From the NCBI RefSeq assembly GCF_036588685.1, contig NC_086386.1, forward strand, positions 31,363,883 to 31,427,882: DNA of 64,000 bases, in the 5' to 3' direction. Both the position numbers and the translations under genes were made by a program. Each line of letters begins with the position of its first letter. Position 1 is the stretch's first letter. The notes under the pieces were generated by a model. It did no database searches, was not told the DNA's origin, and saw only the letters and a program-made list of their open reading frames with translations. Origin of the DNA: Mytilus trossulus (taxonomy: Eukaryota > Mollusca > Bivalvia > Mytilida > Mytilidae). Positions 23,959 through 35,935 of this stretch are shown piece by piece.

Positions 23959-26900
23959 GTACATTGTATTCATAGAAAGTTAAATAATTTTAGGTTAGAA
24001 TAATGTTAATATAATTATTTGTCACATGTTTGAAGTGTATCTTGATAAACTTAAGTTAATATTGGTCATGTACATGTTCACCTATTTGCTATCATGTCTA
24101 CTATAAAAAGTAAAAAACATGTCAAAAAAATTCTCTGTCATGTCTGTAAGTTGGTCAGAAGTTACAAATGATTTACTTGTGTATAAAAGTAAATACATCT
24201 AATTTTTAATTTTCTTTTCAAGTTTTGAATACTTGTCATCTCCCTTTGTCTAAGAAAATACTTACCAGTATACCATGTATAAGTACATGAGCATGATGAA
24301 TGCAATCTTTCTTTTAATAAATATTTTGATAATCATTGATTTAAGTCATTTAAACATAGAAGTTGTAAAAAAAAATGACACAAAATAAAGGGGAAAACCG
24401 TAGTATGGTTATTTATAATAATTCCAGATCAAATGTTCATTTTCAGATCACTCAAACATGGTCAGATGTTAAGCAGGTCCTGTGTGATGATTTTGTTAAA
24501 AATGGAGGACAACAGTTACTGATATTAAAGAAGGAGTTTGACGGGGAAAAAGGATTCCTTTTGACAGATTTTAATATTGTCCATGAAGATACATGTACAA
24601 CAACAGAACATGAAGAAAATGGAAAAAATACAGAAGAGAAAAAGTCCAGCACTTCAACAGCATTATTTGCATTACAGTCAAGACTAAGGGTAAACAAGTG
24701 TTGATCTCAAAGATTAGGGTCACTAAGTTCTAGTGATTTTGTTTGCCTTAAATTACTGGAGAATACAGGCTTTTCCCCCTGGAGAAGAATCCCAATTAAA
24801 AAAAAAGTGGCTTAAAATCATTCCCAAAAGGACAACTTTTTCCCCAAACAGTGCAGTCTCAGTAGTAATTGTGAATGAATACAAACTGAAAATGTTTGTG
24901 CAGATTTGAGAGTCTATGTATGTTTCAATACTGACAATAAGGGGTCTTAATTCAAATGAGTGTTTACCTCTTGAATGGGGGTCTGAAATTGAAGTTCCAG
25001 TCAAATTCATGGTTTATTATGAATTTCCCAATTTGATAAAAAAATTCTCCTGAAACAAGTGAGACAAATTTAACAAAACTTGGCCACACACAAACATGAT
25101 TAGGGATTTATAAAAAAGAAGATGTGGTATGATTGCCAATGAGACAACTGTCCACAAGAGATCAAAATGACACAAAAATTAACAACTAAAGGTCAAAGTA
25201 TTTAGTTCATAAAAATGTGGTAAATGACCTTACCTGCCAACCAGGGTAGGAAATGTAGTTTTAGTGCAAACAACCACCTTCTTTTTATAGCCTTATTGAC
25301 AACATTCCTGACCTTCATTATTGCAGTATTTTCGTTTAATTAACATATTTTATGTTACAGAATGAAGTGGTATCATTGAATGAGCTCCAGTCAGAGATAG
25401 ACAAAAGAAGAACCCACATCACAGAGTTATGGAGGAGTACAGAATTACTGAACCAGGGAAAAACTGCTGGTTCTACAAATGTAATTATTGTTTTGGATCT
25501 GACGTTTAATAAAAAAAAATCCTTGAACAGCAGTTCATTGGTGAGGTCAGTTTTCTTGTCCACTGTCGGTGGTTTTCTCTGAATGGCTTCCTTCACCAAT
25601 AAAAAACTGGCCCAAAAGAGGTGCTTAAAAATGGTGTAATAAAAAAAGAAGAGAGTGATTTAATTTGATTAATTGTTTGGTTGCATAGCATTCAACATGC
25701 TGGTGTTTAACATAGGCATTTATATTCATAGCTTGTACACATTACCCTTTGAAATGCTACTCAATTGTAGTTAAAAAATTTCAAACAAATTGTATATATT
25801 TTTTATGCCATCACTTGGCGTCTGTCGTCGTCTGTCCTCTGTCGTCATCTGTCGTCATCGTAAACTATTTCAAGAATCTTCTCCTCTGAAACTATTGGGC
25901 CAAATACTTCCAAACTTTAACTGAATGTTCCTTAGGGTCTCTAGTTTATAAATTGTATCCGAAGTTTTGATATATCAACAAACATGGTCGCCATTGCTAA
26001 AAATAGAAAATAGGGGTCAAATGCAGTTTTTGGCTTATAACTCAAAAAACCAAAGCATTTAGAGCAAATCTGACAGGGGTAATATTGTTTATCAGGTCAA
26101 GATCTATCTGCCCTGAAATTTTCAGATGAATCAGACAACCCGTTGTTGGGTTGCTGCCCCTGAATTGGTAATTTTAAGGAAATTTTGCTGTTTTTGGTTA
26201 TTATCTTGAATATTATTATAGATAGAGATAAACTTAAAATAGCAATAATGTTCAGCAAAGTAAGATCTACAAATGAGTCAACATGACTGAAATGGTCAGT
26301 TGCCCCCTTTAGGAGTTATTGCCCTTTATAGTCAATTTTTAACCATTTTTCGTAAATCTTAGTAATCTTTTACAAAAATCTTCTTCTCTGTAACTACTGG
26401 GCCAAATACTTCCAAATTTTAACTGAATGTTCCTTAGAGTATCTAGTTTATAAATTGTATCCGAAGTTTTGATCTATCAACAAACATGGTCGCCATTGCT
26501 AAAAATAGAACATAGGGGTCAAATGCAGTTTTTGGCTTATAACTCAAAAACCAAAGCATTTAGAGCAAATCTGACATGGGGGTAATATTGCTTATCAGGT
26601 GAAGATCTATCTGCCCTGAAATTTTCAGATGAATCAGACATTCTGTTGTTGAGTTGCTGCCCCTGAATTGATAATTTTAAGGAATTTTTGCTGTTTTTGG
26701 TTATTATCTTGAATATTATTTTAGATAGAGATAAACTTTAAACAGCAATAATGTTCAGCAAAGTAAGATCTACAAATAAGTCAATTTGACCAAAATTGTC
26801 AGTTGATCCCTTGAGGAGTTATTGCAGTTTAAAGACTATTTTAACAATTTGTTCATCATGTTGACTTACTTTAAAAAATCTTTACCTTTGAAACTACTGT

Positions 26901-29900
26901 ATCAATTTCAGCCAAACTTAGGCCGAATGAGTTTCAGAGTATCTAGTATAAATTTTATATTTTATTTCCTTGTATGTAAAGAAACATAGCTCCTATGGCT
27001 AAAATAGAAAATAGGAGAAAATGATTTTTTTTTGCTTTTGAAGAAAATAGGACGATCCAAAGAACATTTAAATAAATTGAAAAGCCAAAATAATCATTGA
27101 TGAGAGATTTAACCAAAAGAATTAAGGTGAGCGATTCAGGCTCTTGAGAGCCTCTTGTTTAATTTTATGTGCACTGATTTTAATTTACAACATGTTTATA
27201 ATAAAAAGTTCAACTGCTCTTACATAAGGAAGCTGGCTTGTCATGTTCTGGATTTTTTGTCAGATTGTCGGAATCCTCTGGTTTTATTCATTTAAGTGCC
27301 TTGAAAAAATTTGCCGGGTGACCCCCATTTTTCTTTTAAAAATTCTTCAACATGTATAGAGAAGCCATCTGTAAAAGTCTTATAAAATTCTAATTACTTT
27401 TTTACAGTTTTTGAGAACTTTAACTTGTCAATGATAAAGCTATGAAAAGTCAAGAGAGAATAATTTCCTGCCAAAATTTCAATGGCTTATATCTCGAAAA
27501 ATTGATTTTGCCAATGCCTTTAAAAGTTAAATTAAGTTTAAGTTATTGATAAGGTGATGGGATTTTTATTGTTAGTTTACAGATCCCCAAAACAATATAT
27601 TTCATTCAGAAAAAGGAAAAGAGAATGTAACTTCATGGTTTTTTTATTCCTGTCTAATCTACCAAGTGCATAATAATGGAATAGAGAATGGAAACAAGTG
27701 AATGTTTCAAAGGGACAACAACCTGACCAAAGAGCAGAAAACAGCAGAAAACAATAATAATGTAGACTAATTAAGTGGGTTAGACACCACACTAAACTCT
27801 AAAACAAACAAATGAACTAAAAAAAAAATACACAGCATAATATGAAAAGGGAAGAGGTTCCTGGCTTTCTGTAGAAATCTAGCAATGTAGAATAAACACT
27901 GTGAGCAAAAGGCACAGTGACAATAAAATTCAGTAGTATTTACCTCAAATTATGTGAATTATTTATCATGTTTATATGTAAAGATAAGCTGTTGTGATTG
28001 TGTTTAAAGATCGAAAGAACAATCTTAAAACTTACAAAGATGATAAATAGGATGATAGAAACCATAAAACTTGCAAAGCTGTTATTCCACAGTTATATTT
28101 TCAACAGAATAATAGGAAATATGTATAGAAGTCAAGAAAAGTTATTACTTTGTACATGTATACAGTGACTATCAAAAGGTCTGCTACCAACACCAAATCC
28201 TACAAAAAGAAAAAAACTTAAAGATTGAAATTAGACAATATAAAAAAGAAGATGTGGTATGATTGCCAATGAGACAACTATCCACAAAAGACTAAAATGA
28301 CACAAACATTAACAATTGTAGGTCACCGTACAGCCTTCAACAATGAACAAGGTTATTTTTATTTCAGACATCGATGTTGATCAGTTTGATTGGAACCGAG
28401 AATGGTTCTGAAATTTTCACACATCCAAAGAAGGAAGACGGCTCACCAGTCCTTAAAGTACCTGCTGTATGGAAGAGAATAGTGCAAAATATTCTTGTTG
28501 TAGGTGCTGAGGTCGTCAACTCTTCAAAAAGGTTGGTACAATATTGTTTTGAAATTATGTGAAGTGCAAAATTTTGCAATTGGTTTATTTTTACTAACTT
28601 GAGATAAGAATGGCAGAAAAGAATACATGAAAAAAATAAAATCTTAAGGAATATGTTGAGCTCAAGTAATAGATATATTAGCATTTTATATGAATAATGT
28701 CTGACTCAGTTTAAGTTTTTATAGCAAAATTGTGAGTTTAAGAATTGTGTTTGATAGAGAATTTACATTCTTTCTTCTGGTATTATATAAAATTGAGAAT
28801 GGAAATGGGGAATGTGACTAAGAGACAACAACCCGACCATAGAGCATACAATAGCAGAAGGTCATCAACAGGTTTTCAATGCAGCGAGAAATTCCTGCAC
28901 CTGGAGGCGTCCTTCAGCTGGCCCCTAAACAAATATATATTCTAGTTCAGTGATAATAAACGCCATGCTAAACTCCAAATTGTACATAAGAAACTTAAAG
29001 TTAAAATAATACAAGACTAACAAAGGCCAGAGGCTCATGACTTTGAACAGGCCAAAAATGCGGCAGGGTTAAACATGTATATGAGATCTCAACCCTCCCC
29101 TATACCTCTAGCCAATGCAGAAAAGTAAACTCATAACAATATGCACATTAAAGTCATTCAATTTTACATATATTGTTATGTTGGAAAAGCGCAGTTTACA
29201 TTCAGGGGACTTTTTTTAACTACCCAGATACACACATCACCTAATACTGCATTCAACAGCAATTTTAGATGTCATTACATTTATTATACAAGAAATGATG
29301 AAGTCCTAAAACTCAAGTAAACTACAACTGAAGTCATTAAATTTATTATATGACTACATGTCGGTTATTATATTTTAGTGATTTTGCCTATGTAACCATG
29401 ACTATGGTACAACCTGATTGTAATGACAGTCAAGTACTGACCTTCACCTCAGAATGTTATGACCTTGGGAACACATCAAGAGATAATTCATGTCATGATG
29501 TAGCAAAAAGAAGGAGAGTTTCAGCTGCATCCCTTTCCAATTTTAAAGGCACAGAATGTTTCAAGGTTAAATCGGGCCAGTCAGTCACTATTCTGTGCAA
29601 AACTAGTATACCAAGTTTTAGATTAATGAGTGATGTAAAGTATGAAATGTTTATCAATGTGACTGACAGTACAAGCCACGAAGAACATAGAAATAAGAAA
29701 GTAGTGTATGCAGGGGAGATTACTCTATCACCCTTAGACATATTGCAAGGAAAACATACAGTTTCTGTAAAGAAAAACTTGAATGAGGATAATTCTGGAA
29801 CAGAACCTTTTACAGGTAACTTAACAAAACATAAGAAAAATGTTTTGATTTAATGAATAGATGTTTTACTGAGGAAATACTGTTAGAATTTACTGTAACA

Positions 29901-32900
29901 CTGAAACAATACATGATTTAAGTGTACATTTAAATTTGTAATTTTTAGTTGCATTTGAACAAGGCTGGAGACCAAAGTTGACATTTATGTAGGATTTACC
30001 TGCTATTTTTGTCCATCTGATGAGTTAAGTCTTTTTCAACTGATTTTTATAGTTTGTTCTTATGTTGTACTGTGATACCACTGTCCCAGGTTAGGCGAAG
30101 GATTGGGATCCCGCTAACATGTTTAACCCCGCCACATTATTATGTATGTGCCTGTCCCAAGTCAGGAGCCTGTAAATTCAGTGGTTGTTGTTTGTTTAAG
30201 TGTTACATATTTGTTTTTCTTTCATTTGTTTACATAAATAAGGCCGTTAGTTTTCTGGTTTGAATTGTTTTACATCGTCTTATATGGCCTTTTATAGCTG
30301 ACTTATGCGGTATGGGCTTTGCTCATTGTTGAAGGTCGTAAGGTGACCTATAGTTGTTAATGTCAGTGTCATTTTGGTCTTTTGTGGATAGTTGTCTCAT
30401 TGGCAATCATACCACATCTTCTTTTTTAATATGGAAGTCAATTAAATCTTTTAGAAAGTAAGGTTATATGTATTAACCTAATATAATTGTTTAAATTAGG
30501 AAAAATTGTTTACAAATGTCTTTTCTTCTGGCAGCAAATCTTAATTGCTGCTGTTCTGTCAATGTGTTTTTTTTTGGTTGTTTTTAGGTCTATATCAAAT
30601 AAAAAAGGTTTTAATTTTTATATTGTAATCAAAATAATCTCTGTGCTCATCTCAATATGGGTAGGCTCTATATTTGTAAATATATTGCACCCTGTTAATG
30701 GTTGTTTTATAAAGGTAAAGCCTAGTTAACTTGTTTATAGAATGAGCATAGAGCCTGACATGAACAAAATATTTATTTATTTTATGTTTTACTTTGCAGA
30801 AATCCAGAGAGACATACTTGCCTTGAATTCTGTCCAAGTTAGTACACCTCTTGGTGTAAGATCAACAAGATTTCCCTTGTCTCAGCTGCAATCAAGGCTG
30901 CAGAAGAAGGCTGGTTTAGTCTCGCTTGAAAAATATGAATGTATGGTATTTGATAATATTCAGCCATTGGTAGATGTACGATTATACATAGATGAATGTG
31001 GCGATGAGAAGGAACTCAAGTTAACTGTTTATACCAGGTAAGAATAAGTGGCTACACCACATTTATAAATATATCTTTTTGAAATTTTATTAAATATCAA
31101 CATCTAAAGATTGTACTTTTAACCAAATACCTTTAATGGGATTAAACAATTTTCTGTGGTTTTTAATTGATTTCATTTGGACATCTCCCAAACTATTTCA
31201 GATAATTAATATATATGGGCAGGAATTCGCTAATGTTACTTTTGTGTGACATGGTAAGAAAAAAATAAAAATTGTTATAAGCTTCCAAATTTTTTATAAA
31301 TTATTGCTGCAAATGGCGTCCATCTATTTGTAACAAAAAAAAATCATTTTTAAACTTGCGTCAGTTTGGTACCAAAGCAATTAATGAATTTGGAGCATGT
31401 AACATGGACACTTTTTCCAAATTGAGATTAATGATTCCTTAACTCATTTAACATTCAATATCATATTTTTTTTTATCACAAAACATTGTCTATCATCTTA
31501 ACTCTATTCTAAAATGTGTATTATTTTCTTTTCTTTCAGAAATTTTGTAAAAACAGGGTTCCTCTACTTTTCTGTCAATGTAACATGCAATGTTTAAGAG
31601 ATAAATACAGTAAGAATCATTTTCTTTTTGAACATGAAAAGGCTCTTTTATTCAAACTTAACTTTATTAGAGGTTCAGAACATTACAACCCCAAACAAAC
31701 AATCTGTAACCAAATAATGAACTTGGAATTTAATTTTTATGCACTGTAAAAGAGGATGCTGTATACTTGAAAATGTCTATTGGTTTTTATTTTTTTTAGA
31801 TTTTTCGTTTCTGAGTTATTGGTTTTTAGTCATTAAAAAAGGGGGATTATCCAGTTTTTAACAATCATTTGAAATTGCTTTGAGCTGTTTGTTTGATACT
31901 CTGATGAATTTTTAATATCTTTTAGTTTAAGCTCCTTTTTGATTTTAATAAATTTTATAATTTTCGTTTTCCAGTTATGGGGATTTTATTCATAAGAGGG
32001 GGGATTTTTCAGTTTTGGGACCATAACTTAAAAGTGTTTTGCACTGTTTTCATGAAACTTTGGTGAATTGTTTATATCTTTTACAATACCTATATAGAAC
32101 CTCTCTTTAGTTTTTTTTTTTATCAATCTAGGAATAATGGAACTTTATTCTTTGAAAAAGCAATGGCACAACTTTTCATTATCTATATTATATATTTTTT
32201 TCTGCAATAATGGACTGTTATTTCATATATTTTGAAACTCCTGTATGTTATAGAAGTGTGGGTTATAGGACAACTTATGACAGTATTTGAAGATAAACTG
32301 TATTAGTTGTTTCTCATTTTGTATCTATTAAATGTAGTAGGAAGAAAAATCATCATCATGTCTGTCTTTTTCTAGCAGACTATACGTTTTTCTCATTATT
32401 GAAGACCCTTTAGTGTCAATAATTGCTCAAATCGTTTAGGTCGATCTTGTAGATAGTTGTCTTATTGGTTATCATGATAATGATAGGTTTTAACGGCCGC
32501 CTATCCTTCTGGATATCACATTTCCTCATTTTTACATTTATATTGATTAAATCATCCAATTTTTCTCAACATACCCTAATGTTTGAGGTTAGAAATACAT
32601 GTAGCTATTGCTTTTTAGACAGCTTTTTGTCAATCGGGTCATCATTACCTTAGTATTAAATCTTCTAACTAATTTTTGTCTTTTTTTTTTACATTCATCA
32701 ACATCTAAGTATTAGTTGCCTAACTGTATTTTATTCTAAAATATATGACCGTAACAGGTCATTGTTGACATCAGTTATGCTAATCCTAATGTTCTTTAAA
32801 TAAGGGAAAATAACAAACTAAACGTAACATATTATGCCATCGGCTTAAATTAGTATAGCTTCAATTTCCTGTCTCCTTGGGATAACAATAAAAGCATGGT

Positions 32901-35330
32901 GGTTTGACCTTATTCTTATACCATAAAACATTTTTGTCTTTCTTGATTAGATCACACTAACTTTCCATTAATCAAAGGAAAAACAGTACAAAAATGCAAC
33001 TAAGTATTGACTTATATGTTAGAAACAACAACATTGTAAATAATATAAAACCATATGAGTTACTTGAATAGACAAGATTGTTCTGTATTTGTGGTTATTT
33101 TGGATCTTATTTAACATGATTAATCAGCCACTTAATAATTAATTAACTTTTTGTCGTTGCATTATGATGAGTGAGCAGAGCTATTAATTGGCTGTTATTT
33201 TTTTTTTAATTCACTTATTTTACTTTGTCTAGAACATATAAATTTCAACATTAAGTATATGGTAACATTTTACTGATGGTTGTCCTTATCAAAAATTGGC
33301 CTCACAGACAAGTCATATATAAACTTAAGTGAAAAAAATATACATTCTGGGTAAGGACAATTTAGCTCTATATAGGCATGGCAGAGCAGGGATGGATCCA
33401 GCCATTTTAAAAAGGGGGGTTCCAACTATATGTCCCCATTCAAATACATTAATTGGCCAAAAAAAGGGGGGTTCCAACCCCTTGACGCCCTGCCCCCTGG
33501 ATCCACCAATAAAGAGTTTGCCACATTGTATAGTCATTGTCTGTCCATTGTCCAAGGTTATCTTGACCTCTGCATGTATTTTGGTTATTTGCGCATTGAG
33601 TTATTGTCTCTGGCATTTAACCACGTCTTGTTTTACTCATAGTTTTCAATTTGCTGTCTGAAAATTTTTCAGTTATTATAAAACATGTGTGAAAATTGAT
33701 CCTTCTGTTGATCTTACTCAGTTACTTTTGATTAGAACTTGAGCACACAAGACTTGTCATTCATCCCATTGGCAGTTTCTCTTATTTACACATTCTATAA
33801 TTATCTCAGTTTCTGTCCTTTTCTCAACATGATTAGTTAATTTCATATCTTTTGTTGTACATTTTAGTCACCTGTAAATTATCGTGTCAAGACTTTTTTC
33901 TAAATAAATAGTGAGATTTAAATTGATTTTAATAGCTTTAAATGAAGCTGTGTATTTGTTCCGGAGGTTTAACGAAATCTTCTATATACTTGCTATTTAT
34001 ATTACATTTAATGATCATTGTTGTAGTCTATTTACAGTTAAAGACCTATTGATTCACCAATGTGGTCACTGGCGGCCTCATTCAGTCGTCAAATCATATC
34101 CTTTCAGTTTTGTATTTAAAGAAGATTAGAAAATGTCAAGATATTTAAAATTAATTTAGGGCTTCTTTGAATATCATGTTTTAACAACATTTAAAACTAA
34201 TAGTGTTATTTGAAACTATGTTAGGAATTTTTATAATAATGTTGGTTAAACCGCATGCTACAGGACATAAAAGATTAACATACAGGGATCTGTTCTGTAA
34301 ATGTAGTATACAATCAGCTTTGTTCCTATAAAAGCTTAGGTCATGATGGTTGCCTTACATTGTACATAAGTACCACAATTATATGATTTTCTTTGTTCAA
34401 CAAAAATCCCAGGTGGAACTTTTTTGCCTGATATAATGAATGATCAGTGATAGATGTGGTCAGTAATATAGGGCCAATATGTTTTTTAATTGGCAATTTG
34501 TAAAATTTCTACAAGCCTTCACATATTGAGCCGTGCCATTTATACATCTTGTTTTATGAAATGTTTAAGTTTGATCATTAGACTTGTTTTAGAATGCAAT
34601 TAAGTTGAAGATGCTTAATATTTGTTTATTTCTTATCCTCTGTTTTCAATTAGTTTGAATGATATAACCAGTCATTGTATATCAAATATAATGTGTGCTG
34701 TTATATTCTCTAATAATCTGTTCCTGATTCAAGTTCATATTCCATTCTTGTTCATTTGGACTGGACCATCTGGCTACTTATACAGATTAAATCAAAGCTT
34801 CTCGATTTGCACCTTCATTTTTAATTTGATGCGAATATGTTATGCGGTTTCTATCAGCATCTTTTAATGAAGTTAGTGTTGTAATCTTTGAGGTCTTCTT
34901 TTAATCTTAAATGTATTTTGATGAACTTTTATTCTGTTTTAGCTGTGGAGATCAACTGTACTTGTTACTCCATCATTTATATTCATTGCTTCCTGATGAT
35001 GTTTTATTTATACCAGCCAATCAATTTCAACATGACATCACCAAATTACTGAACAGCTTACAAGAGGAAATAAATGAAACATGTTCAGAAATCAGTAAAG
35101 TTTATCAACTAAGCCAACAAACTGAAGATGTAGAGATGACGGAAGAACATGACAGTAATGGAAAACTTCTTTTTGAAAATGTTCGCCAAAACTTTGCACA
35201 GAGAAAACTTATAGCTCAGAGCAAGTCTAAGCTAGCTTTAAGTGGGGATAAATTCAAAAGATTATGTGAAAAGATTGAGAAAAATCAGAGAAAATCAGAT
35301 ATTAATTTAATCAAATTAGCAACTAAATGA
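23059..35330 (+). CDS. FANCB: Fanconi anemia group B protein (FANCB), 7 exons, 829 aa
   Basis: Joined exons 23059-23958, 24447-24689, 25361-25480, 28368-28531, 29379-29815, 30800-31037 and 34943-35330 total 2490 nt (829 codons plus stop). All introns are GT-AG and every junction keeps frame (phases 0, 0, 0, 2, 1, 2). In vertebrates FANCB pairs with FANCL and FAAP100 in the Fanconi core complex, which monoubiquitinates FANCD2-FANCI at stalled forks and interstrand crosslinks in the nucleus. The identification rests on collinear resemblance to vertebrate FANCB: the N-terminal propeller-like part with a DCGT block and LLIEKSSGNTFEYYFL (about 91-106), a W..V..VLCDDF block in exon 2, VWKRIV..ILVVGAEV in exon 4, LSPLDILQGKH in exon 5, and a Lys-rich helical C-terminus. 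Length agrees with the roughly 860 aa of vertebrates. The upstream ATG at 23059 is the first in frame. No break is seen, so it is probably functional. Confidence 0.88.
24447..24689 (+). CDS. FANCB: FANCB exon 2 (residues 301-381)
   Basis: Acceptor CATTTTCAG ends at 24446. It begins ITQTWSDVKQVLCDDF and includes GFLLTDFNIVHED, which parallels the FKITDLG-type strand of vertebrate FANCB. The donor is GTAAAC at 24690. Phase 0 on both sides. Confidence 0.87.
25107..25200 (-). repeat. Family L terminal fragment in FANCB intron 2
   Basis: AAAAAGAAGATGTGGTATGA and TTGCCAATGAGACAACTGTC are the complement of the 3' end of the copy at 29985-30430. Confidence 0.75.
25361..25480 (+). CDS. FANCB: FANCB exon 3 (residues 382-421)
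   Basis: 120 nt, acceptor TATGTTACAG, donor GTAATT at 25481, phase 0-0. Encodes a helical stretch with NELQSEIDKRRTHITELW. Continuity with exon 2 (ALQSRLR then NEVVSLNELQ) gives a plausible coiled segment. Confidence 0.82.
25806..27165 (+). repeat. Family H repeat with an internal ~500-bp duplication, FANCB intron 3
   Basis: It begins ATGCCATCACTTGGCGTCTG with CGTC-rich units. An approximately 500-bp module (from about 25879) repeats from about 26380 and partly again from about 26877. Shared markers are ACAAACATGGTCGCCATTGC, CCAAAGCATTTAGAGCAAAT and CTGCCCTGAAATTTTCAGAT. It ends in the palindrome AGGCTCTTGAGAGCCT (27138-27153) plus CTTG. It has no open frame, is on the same strand as FANCB, and would be transcribed with the intron. 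Confidence 0.75.
27224..27540 (+). repeat. Family H leading segment, FANCB intron 3
   Basis: AAGGAAGCTGGCTTGTCATG through TGACCCCCATTTTTCTTTTA and CCAAAATTTCAATGGCT matches 19088-19330. Confidence 0.7.
28244..28350 (-). repeat. Family L fragment adjoining FANCB exon 4
   Basis: AAAAAAGAAGATGTGGTATG through CACCGTACAGCCTTCAACAA is the complement of the 3' portion of the family L consensus. It ends only about 17 bases before the exon 4 boundary. Confidence 0.75.
28368..28531 (+). CDS. FANCB: FANCB exon 4 (residues 422-475 and part of 476)
   Basis: Acceptor TTTTTATTTCAG ends at 28367 and the donor is GTTGGT at 28532. It encodes VPAVWKRIVQNILVVGAEVV, close in pattern to the W.RV.DD.LVVGV segment of vertebrate FANCB. 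It leaves AG for a split serine codon completed in exon 5. A repeat abuts the acceptor (see findings). Confidence 0.83.
28790..29105 (-). repeat. Family L-related fragment, FANCB intron 4
   Basis: It contains GGGGAATGTGACTAAGAGAC, a GCACCTGGAGGCGTCC stretch and CAACCCTCCCCTATACC, related in reverse to the parts around 6600-6680 and 29985-30130. Confidence 0.55.
29379..29815 (+). CDS. FANCB: FANCB exon 5 (residues 476-621 and part of 622)
   Basis: Acceptor TATATTTTAG ends at 29378 and donor GTAACT starts at 29816. With the T at 29379 completing serine 476, the frame reads DFAYVTMTMVQPD and stays open to the donor. It includes the GEITLSPLDILQGKH block. Confidence 0.85.
29985..30430 (+). repeat. 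Family L repeat, best-preserved copy, FANCB intron 5
   Basis: It runs from CCATCTGATGAGTTAAGTC through GGGATCCCGCTAACATG, TGTCCCAAGTCAGGAGCCTG and GGTATGGGCTTTGCTCATTG to ATCATACCACATCTTC. It is about 430 bp with no coding frame. The size and the T-rich 3' tail fit a SINE-like or other non-autonomous element, but I see no clear A/B box promoter. Confidence 0.75.
30800..31037 (+). CDS. FANCB: FANCB exon 6 (residues 622-700 and part of 701)
   Basis: Acceptor TTTACTTTGCAG, donor GTAAGA (31038). Completes a split Glu codon, then IQRDILALNSVQ, and ends ELKLTVYT plus AG. The end lines up with the IIYSRN-type strand of vertebrate FANCB. Confidence 0.86.
33365..33515. repeat. GC-rich short repeat in FANCB intron 6
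   Basis: AAAAAGGGGGGTTCCAAC occurs near 33409 and again near 33460, and GGATCCA lies near both ends (TGGATCCAGCC at 33393, CTGGATCCACC at 33497). It stands out in base composition from the intron. Probably a small dispersed element. Confidence 0.4.
34943..35330 (+). CDS. FANCB: FANCB exon 7, last coding exon (residues 701-829)
   Basis: Acceptor ATTCTGTTTTAG ends at 34942. Completes Ser701, then CGDQLYLLLHHLYSLLPDD, and ends in a charged helical tail rich in Lys before TGA at 35328-35330. Follows the longest intron (3.9 kb). Confidence 0.87.
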
Positions 35331-35343
35331 TAGTAATATATTT

Positions 35344-35349
35344 AATAAA
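35344..35349 (+). terminator. FANCB polyadenylation signal
   Basis: AATAAA begins 13 bases after the FANCB stop codon and is followed by T-rich sequence. The 3' UTR would be very short if it is used. Confidence 0.55.
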
Positions 35350-35935
35350 TTTTTATTACAATGATTAGTAGTTACTTAATCATTATACTATTCTAATTAT
35401 TTTGTTTTTGTCAAAGAATTTAGTGTTTCTGTTGGTAGGGTCAACAATGTATTAAGTTATGTTTATGTCAGTGTAATGAGAACCACAAGTCGTAGGTCAA
35501 CTGTATATTGAGTATGCAGTACACATCTCATTTCATGAATTTGATGAGACTGTTATTAAAGAGAGAGGGTTAGTGCTATAGAACCAGGTTTAATCCACCA
35601 TTTTCTACATTTGAAAATGCCTGTACCAAGTCAGGAATATGACAGTTCTTGTCTATTCGTTTTTGGTGCATTTGTTATTTGATTTTGCCATGTAATTATG
35701 GACTTTCCGAATTGATTTTCCTCTGAGTTCAGTATTTTTGTGATTTTACTTTTTTCAATGGAAATAATACAATTTGTTCCCACCCCTTCAGTCATGGTCT
35801 ATTGACTTTGAAACTTTTGTATATTTTGCATGTTATAGTTTGTGATTAGGTCTGTTAAGATTAACCCGTAAGGGTAATATATGAGGATTTTAAGTATGAC
35901 ATGTTTGCATGGTTTACATCAACAAAATAAGTCCA

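Noticed and set aside
33329..33661. 110-codon plus frame over the GC-rich intronic repeat
   Set aside because: Composed largely of a dispersed GGGGGGTTCC repeat within FANCB intron 6; also open on the other strand by chance.
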